From Bacillus testis (lineage in GTDB: Bacteria; Bacillota; Bacilli; Bacillales; DSM-1321), in contig NZ_LN851186.1 of NCBI RefSeq assembly GCF_001243895.1, positions 3,114,981 to 3,178,980 of the forward strand: 64,000 nucleotides of DNA, in the 5' to 3' direction. The notes beneath the pieces were generated by a model that was not told where the DNA came from, searched no databases, and saw only the letters and a list, made by a program, of their open reading frames with translations. The first letter of the stretch is position 1; every line of letters starts with the position of its first letter. This document shows, piece by piece, positions 39,489-48,927 of this stretch. The translations under genes were made by a program, and so were the position numbers.

Positions 39489-40523
39489 TTAAGATTTAGC
39501 AGGCACCTGATTCAATGTATGCAGTTCCTTTGCTACATAATTCGTCAGGTCGGCTACTCGGCATGAGTAACCCCATTCATTGTCATACCAGGCTAAAATC
39601 TTAGCTTTATTTCCGTCCATCACCATCGTAGAAAGGCCGTCGATGATAGCTGAGTGCGGATTGGTATTAAAATCGATTGAAACGAGCGGTTCTTCTGTAT
39701 ATTCAAGGATATGTTTAAGGGAACCATGTGAAGCTGCAATGAAAGCCCCATTCAGATCATCGACAGTGACTTCTTGTTTTAGATCGACTACCAAATCAAC
39801 CAAAGAAACATTGGAAGTTGGCACACGAAGCGCCATTCCATGCAATTTGCCCTTAAGCTGCGGCAAAACAAGTGACAGCGCTTTCGCCGCGCCTGTAGAT
39901 GTCGGTATGATGCTTTGCGCACAAGCTCTGGCTCGTCTTAAATCTTTATGGGGATTATCAATATTTTTCTGGTCATTTGTATAGGCATGGATGGTCGTCA
40001 TCAATCCATTGACTATGCCGAACTGTTCATCGAGCACTTTTGCGACTGGCGCAAGGCAATTAGTCGTGCAAGACGCGTTGCTGATGACCGAATGCTTAGT
40101 GATATCGAGCGTTTTTTCATTCACACCCATCACAATGGTAACGTCTTCATTTTTGCCCGGGGCTGTCAATATGACCTTCTTCGCCCCTGCATCTAGATGC
40201 AGCGCTGCTTGGTCACGGCTATTAAACTTGCCTGTCGCTTCTATAACGATATCTATATTCATTTCTTTCCAAGGCAACTCTTTCGGATCACGGTTGCTAG
40301 TTATAGCAATTCGATGGCCGTTGACCAACAATGCCTGATCCTCCACTCTAACATCCCCTGGAAATTTGCCATGATTCGTATCATATTTAATTAAATGTGC
40401 CAGAGTTTCTGCCGGGTAGAGCGCATTGATTGCCACGATATCCACTTGATCATCCAGCATCATTTTTCTAAATACCATTCTCCCGATCCGTCCAAACCCA
40501 TTGATTGCAATTCTAGCCTTCAT
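39489..40523 (-). CDS. gapB: Glyceraldehyde-3-phosphate dehydrogenase 2 (gluconeogenic)
   Basis: Tetrameric GAPDH. The GapB type in Bacillus works in the gluconeogenic direction and prefers NADP. The 344 residues have NGFGRIGR (8–15), catalytic ASCTTNCLAP with Cys about 154, and the C-terminal WYDNEWGYS. Residue choice and neighbourhood (next to speD and coaE) match GapB rather than glycolytic GapA. CcpN-like boxes in the promoter agree. Confidence 0.94.
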   Translation of the reverse strand: MKARIAINGFGRIGRMVFRKMMLDDQVDIVAINALYPAETLAHLIKYDTNHGKFPGDVRVEDQALLVNGHRIAITSNRDPKELPWKEMNIDIVIEATGKFNSRDQAALHLDAGAKKVILTAPGKNEDVTIVMGVNEKTLDITKHSVISNASCTTNCLAPVAKVLDEQFGIVNGLMTTIHAYTNDQKNIDNPHKDLRRARACAQSIIPTSTGAAKALSLVLPQLKGKLHGMALRVPTSNVSLVDLVVDLKQEVTVDDLNGAFIAASHGSLKHILEYTEEPLVSIDFNTNPHSAIIDGLSTMVMDGNKAKILAWYDNEWGYSCRVADLTNYVAKELHTLNQVPAKS

Positions 40524-40543
40524 TTTTCGGCCCCTCCCGAATT

Positions 40544-40586
40544 AATGTTATACTTTTTATGTTCGTATCGTTATTAGTATAACATA
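40544..40586 (-). promoter_or_regulatory. gapB promoter with two CcpN-like boxes
   Basis: TATGTTATACT (minus, 40576–40586) fits the CcpN consensus TRTGHYATAYW at all positions and contains the -10 TATACT. A second site, AATGTTATACT (plus, 40544–40554), differs by one base and points the other way. CcpN is known to repress gapB in B. subtilis on glycolytic carbon. Confidence 0.7.
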
Positions 40587-40704
40587 TTAACGACAGATTG
40601 TGAGCATAATATGTTTAAAATGTAAATTTTTTCTTTTTTCTCCATCCCCTTTTCTATCGTAATCTGTTTTGTTAGCACGATAAGAGGACAGCCTCATAAA
40701 AAAG

Positions 40705-40730
40705 AGCCGCATCGCTATTCATCTGCGGCA
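40705..40730 (-). terminator. Terminator behind coaE and repeat R3
   Basis: GCCGCA pairs with TGCGGC around a 12-base loop, followed by TCTTTTTT on the minus strand. It lies after repeat R3, so it ends the coaE transcript. Confidence 0.7.
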
Positions 40731-40749
40731 CGCCTCTCGTTTTGTATTG

Positions 40750-40839
40750 ATCCCACCCTAACTGGCGCTAAGGCTCGATTCGTTCAATTGATCATCGGCA
40801 AGGAATGAACGAACCCCCACCGACCAACATTTCACTTTA
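40750..40839 (-). repeat. Dispersed 3'-adjacent repeat, copy R3
   Basis: Shortest copy. In minus orientation it begins with TAA (coaE stop) then AGTGAAATGTTGGTCGGTGGGGG and ends TTAGCGCCAGTTAGGGTGGGATCAAT. The central block with GTGGGAGT is deleted, showing the ends are the conserved part. Confidence 0.75.
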
Positions 40840-41442
40840 TTGTTTACTGATTCCCCATTGGTTTAAAAGCGCATTCAATTGGTGTTCCGTTTCTTCAATG
40901 GTTCCATTATTATCAATGACTGCATCTGCTTTTTCCTTTTTGTCAGCCAGCGGCATTTGAGACTCGATCCGGGCATTTGCTTCTGTTTCCGAAAGCCCAT
41001 TGCGGTCCATAAGCCTTTGCAGCTGCACATCCCGGTCCACATAGACAAGGATGGACAAATCGACTGTTCCCTGCAATTTACTTTCGAACAGTAGAGGAAT
41101 ATCCATGAATACGACAGCTTCCCCCCTCGCAAAAGCTGCATCACGTTCTTCATTCATGTAAAGGCGGACAGCCGGATGGACAATCCTGTTCAAGATAAGC
41201 CGTTCCTGCTCATCATGGAATATGATACCACCCAATTTGGCCCTATCTATCGTTCCATCGCTTTGCAAAATATCCGCTCCGAAATGATCGACCACTTTCT
41301 TAAAGGCATCTTGCCCTGGTTCAACGACTTTCCGGGCAGCCACATCGGCATCGACGACTGTGTAGCCCATACTGGAAATCATGGAACTGACAGTGCTTTT
41401 GCCCGAAGCAATTCCGCCTGTCACTCCTATTATTTTTTTCAT
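40837..41442 (-). CDS. coaE: Dephospho-CoA kinase
   Basis: Last step of coenzyme A synthesis, ATP-dependent phosphorylation of dephospho-CoA. The 201 residues start with P-loop GVTGGIASGKSTVS (6–19), DADVAARKVVEPG (about 33), and the lid DRNGLSETEA near 145. In line after ytaF with a 27-base gap. Its stop codon is the first part of repeat R3. Confidence 0.96.
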   Translation of the reverse strand: MKKIIGVTGGIASGKSTVSSMISSMGYTVVDADVAARKVVEPGQDAFKKVVDHFGADILQSDGTIDRAKLGGIIFHDEQERLILNRIVHPAVRLYMNEERDAAFARGEAVVFMDIPLLFESKLQGTVDLSILVYVDRDVQLQRLMDRNGLSETEANARIESQMPLADKKEKADAVIDNNGTIEETEHQLNALLNQWGISKQ

Positions 41443-41469
41443 CTACAGGCAATCCTTTCACTTATGAGA

Positions 41470-42111
41470 TTACTTCCATTTTAATATACCGATTAAAATG
41501 AGTAAAATTCCAGGCAAAAGAGAGAGCCTATTAATCCATAGTTGATAGGAAAGCTTATGGCCGAACACCATGCCCATTTTCAGCAAGGTCGCTCCCATAA
41601 TACCGACAAAGACAGCCAATAGGAAGGGAGAATACCCCAGCATCGCAGCCCCGACCCCAGCTCCGAATGAATCGAAGGATAAAGCAAGGCCCAGAAAGAT
41701 TGCTTCCATGCCGACAATTGTCCCTGACCGGTCGATATCGGCAGCCATTGGTTTTTTTAGAATATTGATTGCAATACCGAATGCTTTTACTTCAAACGAA
41801 GCGATTACTTTATCTTCCGCCACTTCTTCTTTTTCATGGTTACGGCTGCGGAAAGTCTGGAAGGATATCCATATTCCCATGGCAATCAAAATGCAGCCCC
41901 CGAATCTGGCGGCAAAGGAAGGCGATAAGAAATGGCTGAGCACTCCGCCGATTAGCATACTCAACAAAAAGGTCGTTGCGGACATGGCAGCTATGATAAG
42001 GATTGAACCTAAAGGAATTTTCATTTTTCTGAGTCCGTAAGTAAATCCTACACTGAAGCTATCAAGACTGACAGCTACAGCGAGTAAAGCGAATGCAAAA
42101 ACGTTTGACAT
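41470..42111 (-). CDS. ytaF: YtaF/MntP-like membrane protein
   Basis: 213 residues, about six predicted membrane helices with paired motifs of the DUF204/MntP type (VAVSLDSFSVGFTYG near 12 and ALSFDSFGAGVGAAM near 135, each with an Asp-Ser-Phe in the membrane). MntP homologues are manganese exporters; B. subtilis YtaF is annotated as sporulation-related. The transported ion is not known here. A hairpin over its ribosome binding site may control translation or transcription. Confidence 0.87.
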   Translation of the reverse strand: MSNVFAFALLAVAVSLDSFSVGFTYGLRKMKIPLGSILIIAAMSATTFLLSMLIGGVLSHFLSPSFAARFGGCILIAMGIWISFQTFRSRNHEKEEVAEDKVIASFEVKAFGIAINILKKPMAADIDRSGTIVGMEAIFLGLALSFDSFGAGVGAAMLGYSPFLLAVFVGIMGATLLKMGMVFGHKLSYQLWINRLSLLPGILLILIGILKWK

Positions 42112-42113
42112 AC

Positions 42114-42165
42114 AAAAAGGCTCCCTCCCTACAATCGAATACGATAGTATATGGAGAGAGCCTAT
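42114..42165 (-). promoter_or_regulatory. Hairpin covering the ytaF ribosome binding site
   Basis: AGGCTC-T-CTCC pairs with GGAG-G-GAGCCT across a loop of about 23 bases, then TTTTT and the ytaF ATG. The right arm contains GGGAGGGAG, the ytaF ribosome binding site. It reads as a terminator/attenuator and as an RBS-sequestering structure. Confidence 0.65.
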
Positions 42166-42181
42166 GGATGGTAGCTAGTCT

Positions 42182-43009
42182 TTATTTTTTTTGGCAATTA
42201 GGGCAATAGTGTGTGCCTCTGCCCGCTACTCTAATTTTATCAATATGGGAACCACATTCTGTGCACAATTCACCGGCACGGTCATAGACCAGCAATTGTT
42301 GCTGGAACATGCCGATTTGCCCCTGTGAATTTAAATACGTCCGGATGGTGCTGCCTCCCTGTTTAATCGCTTCGGCAAGGGTTTTCTTAATTTGGTCGAC
42401 AAGTATGTCTATTTCTTCAGGCTTCAAGGATGAAGCAGGTCTTTCCGGATGGATTTTGGCGCGGAAAAGCGATTCATCCACATAGATGTTTCCGACACCT
42501 ACGACCACCTTCTGGTCCAGAATCACCGCTTTGATGCTTCTATTCGTCCGCTTCAAAGCACGGCTTAGATACTCGGGCGAAAATTCTGCCGAAAGAGGTT
42601 CCGGACCCAGCTGCGATAAAGGCAGTTGTCCTTCTTCCTCCCCTTTCGGAAATAGATGCATCGTGCCAAATTTGCGCACATCCTTATAGCGTAGTTCCGT
42701 TTCATCTTTAAAAGAGAAAATGACATGCGTATGCTTGTCCAATTCATCCTCTTTCTTATACACACCATATTTGCCCTCCATGCGCAAATGGGAGACAAGT
42801 GTGTAATCGGTCAGATAAAAAAGAAGGAATTTGCCTCTGCGCCCAACCGCCTCTATCCGCTGTCCCGGTAATTCCCTGGCAAACTGTTCGTGGTCCTTTG
42901 GCTTTTTGATTATATTAGGCCAATGGATGGCCACTGCCTCTATTTCTTTCCCGATGACCAGTTGTTCCAACGTCTTTCTGACGGTTTCTACCTCTGGAAG
43001 TTCAGGCAT
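42182..43009 (-). CDS. mutM: Formamidopyrimidine-DNA glycosylase
   Basis: Removes 8-oxoguanine and FapyG, with AP-lyase activity. The ATG at 43009 gives the obligatory MPELPEVETVRK end, whose Pro2 is the catalytic nucleophile and Glu3 the general acid; the four extra codons upstream would destroy this. 275 residues, helix-two-turn-helix in the middle and a zinc finger CTECGSHIDKIRVAGRGTHY followed by CPNC at the end. In line after polA. Confidence 0.97.
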   Translation of the reverse strand: MPELPEVETVRKTLEQLVIGKEIEAVAIHWPNIIKKPKDHEQFARELPGQRIEAVGRRGKFLLFYLTDYTLVSHLRMEGKYGVYKKEDELDKHTHVIFSFKDETELRYKDVRKFGTMHLFPKGEEEGQLPLSQLGPEPLSAEFSPEYLSRALKRTNRSIKAVILDQKVVVGVGNIYVDESLFRAKIHPERPASSLKPEEIDILVDQIKKTLAEAIKQGGSTIRTYLNSQGQIGMFQQQLLVYDRAGELCTECGSHIDKIRVAGRGTHYCPNCQKK

Positions 43010-43033
43010 ATTGTAAATCACTTCCTAATTCAT

Positions 43034-45670
43034 CTATTTTGCATCGTACCAAGTCGGTCCGTAAGCGTAATCGACTTTCAACGGCACATCCAATTCGATG
43101 GCATGCTCCATTACTTCCGGCACGATGATTTTCAGTCTTTCGATTTCTTCCGGCGGTGCTTCAAAGATCAATTCATCGTGCACTTGCAGCAATAGCTTCG
43201 CTTGGAGCTTTTCTTCCTTCAGCCGCTCGCTCATGGAAATCATGGCCAGCTTGATGATGTCGGCCGCGCTCCCTTGGATAGGCGTATTCATTGCCGTTCT
43301 TTCTGCGAATCCCCTCAGATTGAAATTCCTGCTGGTGATATCAGGAAGATATCTCCGCCGTTGCAACAATGTCGTCACATACCCTTTTTCCTTCGCTTCC
43401 ATTACAATATCGCTCATATATTCCTGCACGCCAGGGAAGCTTTGCAGATATTTATCAATAAAGGAGGCCGCATCTTTTCTGGTAATCCCCAAGCTCTGCG
43501 ACAAACCATAATCGCTGATTCCATACACAATTCCAAAGTTGACAGCCTTTGCCTGTCTTCTCATATTGCTCGTCACTTCATCAGCGGATACCCCGAAGAC
43601 ATCCATCGCTGTTTTTGTATGGATATCCATATCACTGCGGAAAGCATTGATTAATCCTGGATCCTTGGCAATATGGGCCAACACTCTCAGCTCAATTTGT
43701 GAATAGTCCGCTGCGAATATGGACCAGCCTTCAACGGATGGAACGAACGCCTGGCGAATTTTCCGGCCTTCTTCAAGGCGAATCGGTATATTTTGCAGGT
43801 TGGGATCGGTTGAACTTAACCGGCCTGTCTGGGTCAATGCCTGGTTAAAGCGGGTATGGATTTTTCCTGTTTTAGGATCAATCACCTTCAGCAACCCTTC
43901 AATATAAGTAGATTGCAATTTGCCCAGCTGCCGGTATTCCAGGATATGTTTAATAATATCATGCTTGTTTTCCAGCTTCTCAAGCACATCAGCAGAAGTG
44001 GAATAGCCTGTTTTGGTCTTTTTGATGACAGGCAGGTTCAATTTTTCAAAAAGGATGACGCCAAGTTGCTTCGGAGAATTGATATTGAATGGTTCTCCGG
44101 CCAGTTCATAAATCTGTTGCTCGATATCGGCCAATTTAAGCGCCAACTCTTTCTGCATATCCTGCAAGGTCTGCTCATTCACTTTGACACCGGTAATTTC
44201 CATCTCCGCCAAAATGAGCGACAATGGCAATTCCAAATCATCCAATAGTGAAATCTGTTGATTGGCTTCCAATTCTTCCATCATCTTTTCCTTCAATGCG
44301 CAAATAACCTTGGATTTTAGCCCGATGTGCTTAGCAAGCTGCTCTGTTGGAGGAACCGCCTTCTTGGCCCCTTTTCCATAGAAGGATTCATCGCTTTGCA
44401 TATTCATTGCTAGCTCTTGCTTGGCAATAGCGGCCACATCTTCCCCATGATTTCCCGGATTAAGGATGTAAGAGGCTACAAAGACATCAAAATCGATGCC
44501 TTTCAGTTCCACACCGCGTTTATGCAGCGCAACTACGGAACGTTTTGCATCGTATACCGTTTTCTTGAAGGAGCTGTTCGCCGCCCATTCTTTGAATGCA
44601 TTGGATTGCACGGCCAGACCGGCAGGGATATAATACGTTTCTTTTCCGTTGTAAAGGCTTATTCCTACAATATCGGCACGTTGATAATTGTCTTCGATTA
44701 TTTCAATATATAAACCGCAATGCTCACTGAACAGGTTTTCCGTGATTTCTTCCACAATCGTTACATCTGTCTCATCGTATGCAACGTCTTCATCTTGGGC
44801 TTGGCCTTCTCCCATCTTATCAAGCAGTGAATTGAATCCAAGCTCTTTATAAAAAGCGGTCAGCTTAGCCGCATCATAGCCTTCATAGACTAACTCCTTA
44901 ACCTTTACTTCAACCGGCGCTTCCCTTGTAATGGTAGCGAGCTGTTTGGATATGCGGGCAAGCTCTTGGTTTTCAGTCAATTTCTCCTTCAGTTTCTTGC
45001 CGGAAACTTCATCGATCGATGCCAGCACCTGTTCCACGCTTCCAAACTCATGAAGCAACTTGAGGGCGGTCTTTTCCCCCACTCCCGGAATGCCAGGGAT
45101 GTTATCGGACGTATCCCCCATCAATCCTTTCATATCGATGATCTGTAAAGGGGTCAGTCCATACTTTTCCTTGATGTGTTCAGGCGTGTAGCTCTCAATA
45201 TCAGTGATTCCTTTGCGTGTGATGCTCACCGTTGTATGTTCGGAAGCCAACTGGGTCAAGTCTTTATCTCCAGAAACGACAATGACGTCGAATCCGTCTT
45301 TTTCCGCTTCCAAGGACAGAGTCCCAATAATATCATCCGCTTCATAGTTGGGCAATTCATAGCGTTTGATTCCATAAGCATCCAATAGTTCGCGGATAAA
45401 CGGGAATTGTTCCGATAACTCAGGAGGCGTCTTTTGGCGCCCTCCTTTATATTCCTTGAATGTTTCGTGGCGGAACGTAGTCTTCCCAGCATCAAATGCC
45501 ACAAGAATATGCGTCGGTTTATCCTCCGCGATCAGTTTGTTGAGCATCATCGTGAATCCATAGACCGCGTTGGTGTGGACTCCTTTATCATTATTTAAAA
45601 GCGGTAGCGCAAAGAAAGCGCGGTACGCGATACTATTGCCGTCAATCAGCATTAATTTTTTCTTCAACAA
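43034..45670 (-). CDS. polA: DNA polymerase I
   Basis: Okazaki fragment processing and repair polymerase. The 878 residues have the 5'-3' FEN exonuclease (about 1–290, DGNSIAYRAFFA and NYEADDIIGT), a degenerate 3'-5' exonuclease-like middle (about 300–470; catalytic acidic residues not apparent, as in Bacillus PolA) and polymerase domain with AADYSQIELR (about 652), motif B RRQAKAVNFGIVYG and motif C LLQVHDELIFE. The start is TTG at 45670 (or the next TTG at 45667) behind GGGAGGA. Confidence 0.97.
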   Translation of the reverse strand: MLKKKLMLIDGNSIAYRAFFALPLLNNDKGVHTNAVYGFTMMLNKLIAEDKPTHILVAFDAGKTTFRHETFKEYKGGRQKTPPELSEQFPFIRELLDAYGIKRYELPNYEADDIIGTLSLEAEKDGFDVIVVSGDKDLTQLASEHTTVSITRKGITDIESYTPEHIKEKYGLTPLQIIDMKGLMGDTSDNIPGIPGVGEKTALKLLHEFGSVEQVLASIDEVSGKKLKEKLTENQELARISKQLATITREAPVEVKVKELVYEGYDAAKLTAFYKELGFNSLLDKMGEGQAQDEDVAYDETDVTIVEEITENLFSEHCGLYIEIIEDNYQRADIVGISLYNGKETYYIPAGLAVQSNAFKEWAANSSFKKTVYDAKRSVVALHKRGVELKGIDFDVFVASYILNPGNHGEDVAAIAKQELAMNMQSDESFYGKGAKKAVPPTEQLAKHIGLKSKVICALKEKMMEELEANQQISLLDDLELPLSLILAEMEITGVKVNEQTLQDMQKELALKLADIEQQIYELAGEPFNINSPKQLGVILFEKLNLPVIKKTKTGYSTSADVLEKLENKHDIIKHILEYRQLGKLQSTYIEGLLKVIDPKTGKIHTRFNQALTQTGRLSSTDPNLQNIPIRLEEGRKIRQAFVPSVEGWSIFAADYSQIELRVLAHIAKDPGLINAFRSDMDIHTKTAMDVFGVSADEVTSNMRRQAKAVNFGIVYGISDYGLSQSLGITRKDAASFIDKYLQSFPGVQEYMSDIVMEAKEKGYVTTLLQRRRYLPDITSRNFNLRGFAERTAMNTPIQGSAADIIKLAMISMSERLKEEKLQAKLLLQVHDELIFEAPPEEIERLKIIVPEVMEHAIELDVPLKVDYAYGPTWYDAK

Positions 45671-46181
45671 TTTGTCCTCCCTTTTCCCTATTACTTAATT
45701 GGCACCCAGCAGCCAAAACAATGAATTTTATTCGTTCAGCATGGCAATTAGCCATACCCGTAAGAAGCCGTTCGATTCAACCGGCCGCCTGGAGGCTGGG
45801 CACTCCTGACGGCACTTCCCTGTATGTAAATGTTATCCATCCGTTTGTTATAGCATGTCTTTCCTTCCATTTTATCATGTAATGGCCAACAAAGAAAAAC
45901 ACATCCCTCGTTCAGCTGATTCCATTCCAATTGGCGCTATCACTCCAAATGAAAAGATGTGTAAAAGAAGGAGCGTAAGGCATGAACTGATTCGTTTAAC
46001 GAATGATAAACTGGAGATCCCTGATTCTTCTATCGATCTTTACCGGCATAACGCAAAAAAGCAAGGACGGGGTCATGTCCTTGCTTTTTCTATGCTCCTT
46101 GGATGAAGGGGTCTTTCCTCTATTAAGTATAAAGGTTGAATGTAAAAGAGAAATAAACGGCATGTAAAGGCTTTGTAAACC
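45671..46181. other. Intergenic region between phoR and polA
   Basis: About 510 bases with no supported gene. It holds the phoPR terminator (46050–46092) and must contain the polA promoter, which I could not pick out. A plus-strand open frame (45855–46106) runs into the terminator and has no ribosome binding site. Confidence 0.45.
46050..46092. terminator. Terminator of phoPR
   Basis: AAAAAGCAAGGAC pairs with GTCCTTGCTTTTT around an 8-base loop. T-runs on both strands make it potentially bidirectional. Confidence 0.85.
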
Positions 46182-47957
46182 TTATTTCATTTTCCGCTGC
46201 TTTTTTACAAACTTCACACAGAAAGTTGTCCCTTCCCCAGGTGTGCTTTCCACTTCCAATATTCCTTTGTGGGCTTCAACCAAGTGTTTTACAATGGCCA
46301 GCCCAAGACCCGTCCCTCCGGAATTCCTGCTTCGGGCCCGGTCAACCCGATAAAAGCGTTCAAAAATCCGGGATATTTCCTTTTTCTCAATCCCGATTCC
46401 AGTGTCACGCACGTATATGGAAGCATAATGGTCGTCTTCTTGGACAGTGACCCATACTTGCCCTCCGGCAGGCGTATAGTTGAATGCATTACTGATTAAA
46501 TTAATCAGCACCTGCTTTAGTCTTGACGGATCGGCATCAATATAAATAGGACGGCCGCTCGCTTCCACTGTAAAGGCCAAGTCTTTTTTCTCCGCCTTCC
46601 TCTTGAACATCTGGCCGGTTTCCTGCACCAATGCATTGAGATCTAATTTGGCTATAGAAAGCGAAAACTCCTGTTTTTCAATTTTAGAGAGTTCCAGAAG
46701 CTCTTGTATCAACATTTGAAGGCGATCGCTCTCATTGAGGATAATGGTCAAAAAGGCCCTTAATGTCTGCTGGTCCTTTAAATCACCATCCAGCAATGTC
46801 TCTGAAAAACCCTTTATGGACGTAATCGGCGTCCGTAGCTCATGAGATACATTCGCAACAAAATCCTGCCTCATTTGCTCCAGTTTTTTTAACTCTGTAA
46901 TATCGTGGAAAACTAGCACAATTCCCTTCCATTCATCATTAGTCCCGATAACCGGAGCTCCGTATACTTCAAAGTGCTTGCGTTCGATTTTAAGTGAGAG
47001 CCGCATCTGTTTTTTGATGCTTTTCTCAGTCATAAAAATGTCTTCTATAAGGGAAATGACTTCATCGAATGGCAGCGCCTCATAATAAAGCCGGTATAGG
47101 AATACCGATGGAGATACATTGAATAAGTTTTTGTATGCCTTATTCATCAGGGTGATGTATCCTTTGCTGTCAATCAGGAGCACCCCGCTGCCGATGTTTT
47201 CGATTAATGTGGAAAGTCTGTCTTGCTGCATTTCCCGGGAAGTTTCCATTTCCTGCAGATTGCGGGCCAGAATATTAATGGAGGTGGTTAGCATCTTCAT
47301 TTCATCCGTAGGGTTTTCAGGAGTCCTTGCCCGATAATTGCCTTTTGCCAATTCGATGGCTGTATTCGTTGCAGCTTCTATAGGAGTTGTAAACCGGTTG
47401 AACAATTTGCTGATCATTAATGAAACCAAGACCAGGAAAAACAAAAGCGCTCCCGTCAATATCAGCCAAGAAAACCCATTAAGCTGGCGGATATCATGCC
47501 ACTGTGCAGTGATAACGGCATACCCTTCCAGAACTTTTGCTTCATCATACAGAGGTTTCCCAAAATAATAGATAGGGAAACCTCCCTTCATTTCGATGAA
47601 ATCCTCTCCAGTTTTGGCGGTTATAAGCTCCAAGTATTTATGATGATTGCTTTCAGTCACTTTAGAAGGCAGGTTGTACTGGTAGAGAATACGGCCATCA
47701 GGATCAATCAATGTCAGACCATCATCAATAAGATGGAGGCCGTTTGTTACTGTTTCCCTTTCCAATACTTTTTTCATTCCGCCCTGTTCATCTATATAGG
47801 ATGCAGCCTTTTCCGCTTGCTTCTTCCCGGAAGAAATGAATTCTTCCTTATCATAAGTGCCGAATAGCTGCATCAATAATAGGCCGAAACCTACTATACT
47901 CACAATAATCAAGGAAAGAACCGCAAACAACAGCTTGGAACGAAACTTAATCACCAC
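46182..47957 (-). CDS. phoR: Phosphate regulon sensor histidine kinase PhoR
   Basis: Membrane histidine kinase that phosphorylates PhoP under phosphate limitation. The 591 residues show TM1 (about 9–30), an extracytoplasmic domain, TM2 (about 163–185), HAMP (about 187–240), PAS (about 250–355), HisKA with FVANVSHELRTPITSIKG (about 368) and HATPase with NLISNAFNYTP, VRDTGIGIEK and GGTGLGLAIVKHL. The GTG start overlaps the phoP stop by a few bases, showing coupling. Confidence 0.96.
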   Translation of the reverse strand: MVIKFRSKLLFAVLSLIIVSIVGFGLLLMQLFGTYDKEEFISSGKKQAEKAASYIDEQGGMKKVLERETVTNGLHLIDDGLTLIDPDGRILYQYNLPSKVTESNHHKYLELITAKTGEDFIEMKGGFPIYYFGKPLYDEAKVLEGYAVITAQWHDIRQLNGFSWLILTGALLFFLVLVSLMISKLFNRFTTPIEAATNTAIELAKGNYRARTPENPTDEMKMLTTSINILARNLQEMETSREMQQDRLSTLIENIGSGVLLIDSKGYITLMNKAYKNLFNVSPSVFLYRLYYEALPFDEVISLIEDIFMTEKSIKKQMRLSLKIERKHFEVYGAPVIGTNDEWKGIVLVFHDITELKKLEQMRQDFVANVSHELRTPITSIKGFSETLLDGDLKDQQTLRAFLTIILNESDRLQMLIQELLELSKIEKQEFSLSIAKLDLNALVQETGQMFKRKAEKKDLAFTVEASGRPIYIDADPSRLKQVLINLISNAFNYTPAGGQVWVTVQEDDHYASIYVRDTGIGIEKKEISRIFERFYRVDRARSRNSGGTGLGLAIVKHLVEAHKGILEVESTPGEGTTFCVKFVKKQRKMK

Positions 47958-48667
47958 TCTTGAGGCTCCTCGAACTTATAGCCCAATCCCCTGATTGTTT
48001 TAATATATTTTGGCTTTCTTGTATCCTGTTCGATTTTCTCACGCAAGTGGCTGATATGGACATCCACGATGCGAGTATCGCCTGCAAAATCATAATTCCA
48101 GACAGTGCTGAGAAGCTGGTCTCTCGTATGGACACGGCCTTTATGCTTCGCAAGATACAAGAGCAACTCGAATTCCTTAGGAGTCAACTCCAGTTTTTCA
48201 TCACGGAAATAGGTCTCGTATTTTTCAGGATAGATGACAAGTTCGGCGATCCGTATGGAGCCATCATTGTTTTCCTTTTCCACGGATGCAGGTTGAGGAG
48301 TATGTGATCTTCTCAAAATCGCTTTTATCCGCGCTACTACTTCCCGTGGAGAGAAAGGCTTTGTCATATAATCGTCCGCGCCGAGTTCAAGGCCAAGGAT
48401 TTTATCCAATTCATCATCTTTGGCTGTCAGCATCAATATTGGAACATTTATTTTGCGCTGCCTCAATAGTTTGCAAACTTCGATTCCATCCAATTTCGGG
48501 AGCATTAAATCCAATATTAGCAGATGCGGTTTTTCTGCCATTGCCTTTTCAATCGCTTCTTCTCCATCCATTGCTGTAATTACATCATACCCTGACTGCT
48601 CCAAGTTATATTGAAGCAGAGTAAGAATTGACTGCTCATCATCTACTACTAGGATCTTCTTTTGCAT
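47951..48667 (-). CDS. phoP: Phosphate regulon response regulator PhoP
   Basis: OmpR-family regulator. The 238 residues have a receiver domain with DDE (10–12 region KILVVDDEQSI), phospho-acceptor Asp in LILDLMLPKLDG (about 53), Lys in MTKPF (about 102), and winged-helix DNA-binding domain (about 140–235, ELTPKEFELLLYLAKH). Upstream of phoR as in Bacillus. Confidence 0.97.
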   Translation of the reverse strand: MQKKILVVDDEQSILTLLQYNLEQSGYDVITAMDGEEAIEKAMAEKPHLLILDLMLPKLDGIEVCKLLRQRKINVPILMLTAKDDELDKILGLELGADDYMTKPFSPREVVARIKAILRRSHTPQPASVEKENNDGSIRIAELVIYPEKYETYFRDEKLELTPKEFELLLYLAKHKGRVHTRDQLLSTVWNYDFAGDTRIVDVHISHLREKIEQDTRKPKYIKTIRGLGYKFEEPQEW

Positions 48668-48871
48668 AACTGCCTCCTGGACATATATTTACCCCAATAT
48701 ATAAAGACCCCTCATTATATATCTCTTTATAAGCATGGTTGACTTTCAGTATGTATAAAAGAGCATTCACCCATCGCATTCTTCTATATGTCCCTTATGT
48801 TAATAGAAAGCGAGCTATTCGACAATAGTTATAAACAAAAATACCCATGTGGAGCCAAGTGGGAAGACCCA

Positions 48872-48902
48872 AAGAGAGGCACCTGCTTGTGCCTCTCTTC
48901 TC
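48872..48902 (-). terminator. Terminator behind the MaoC-like gene
   Basis: AGAGAGGCAC pairs with GTGCCTCTCT around a 6–7-base loop, about 25 bases after the stop. T-tract weak on the minus strand. Confidence 0.65.
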
Positions 48903-48927
48903 CTTCGCTTGCGATGGGTACCGATCA

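Noticed and set aside
45855..46106. 83-codon plus-strand frame between polA and phoR
   Set aside because: No ribosome binding site, and its end runs through the phoPR terminator stem.
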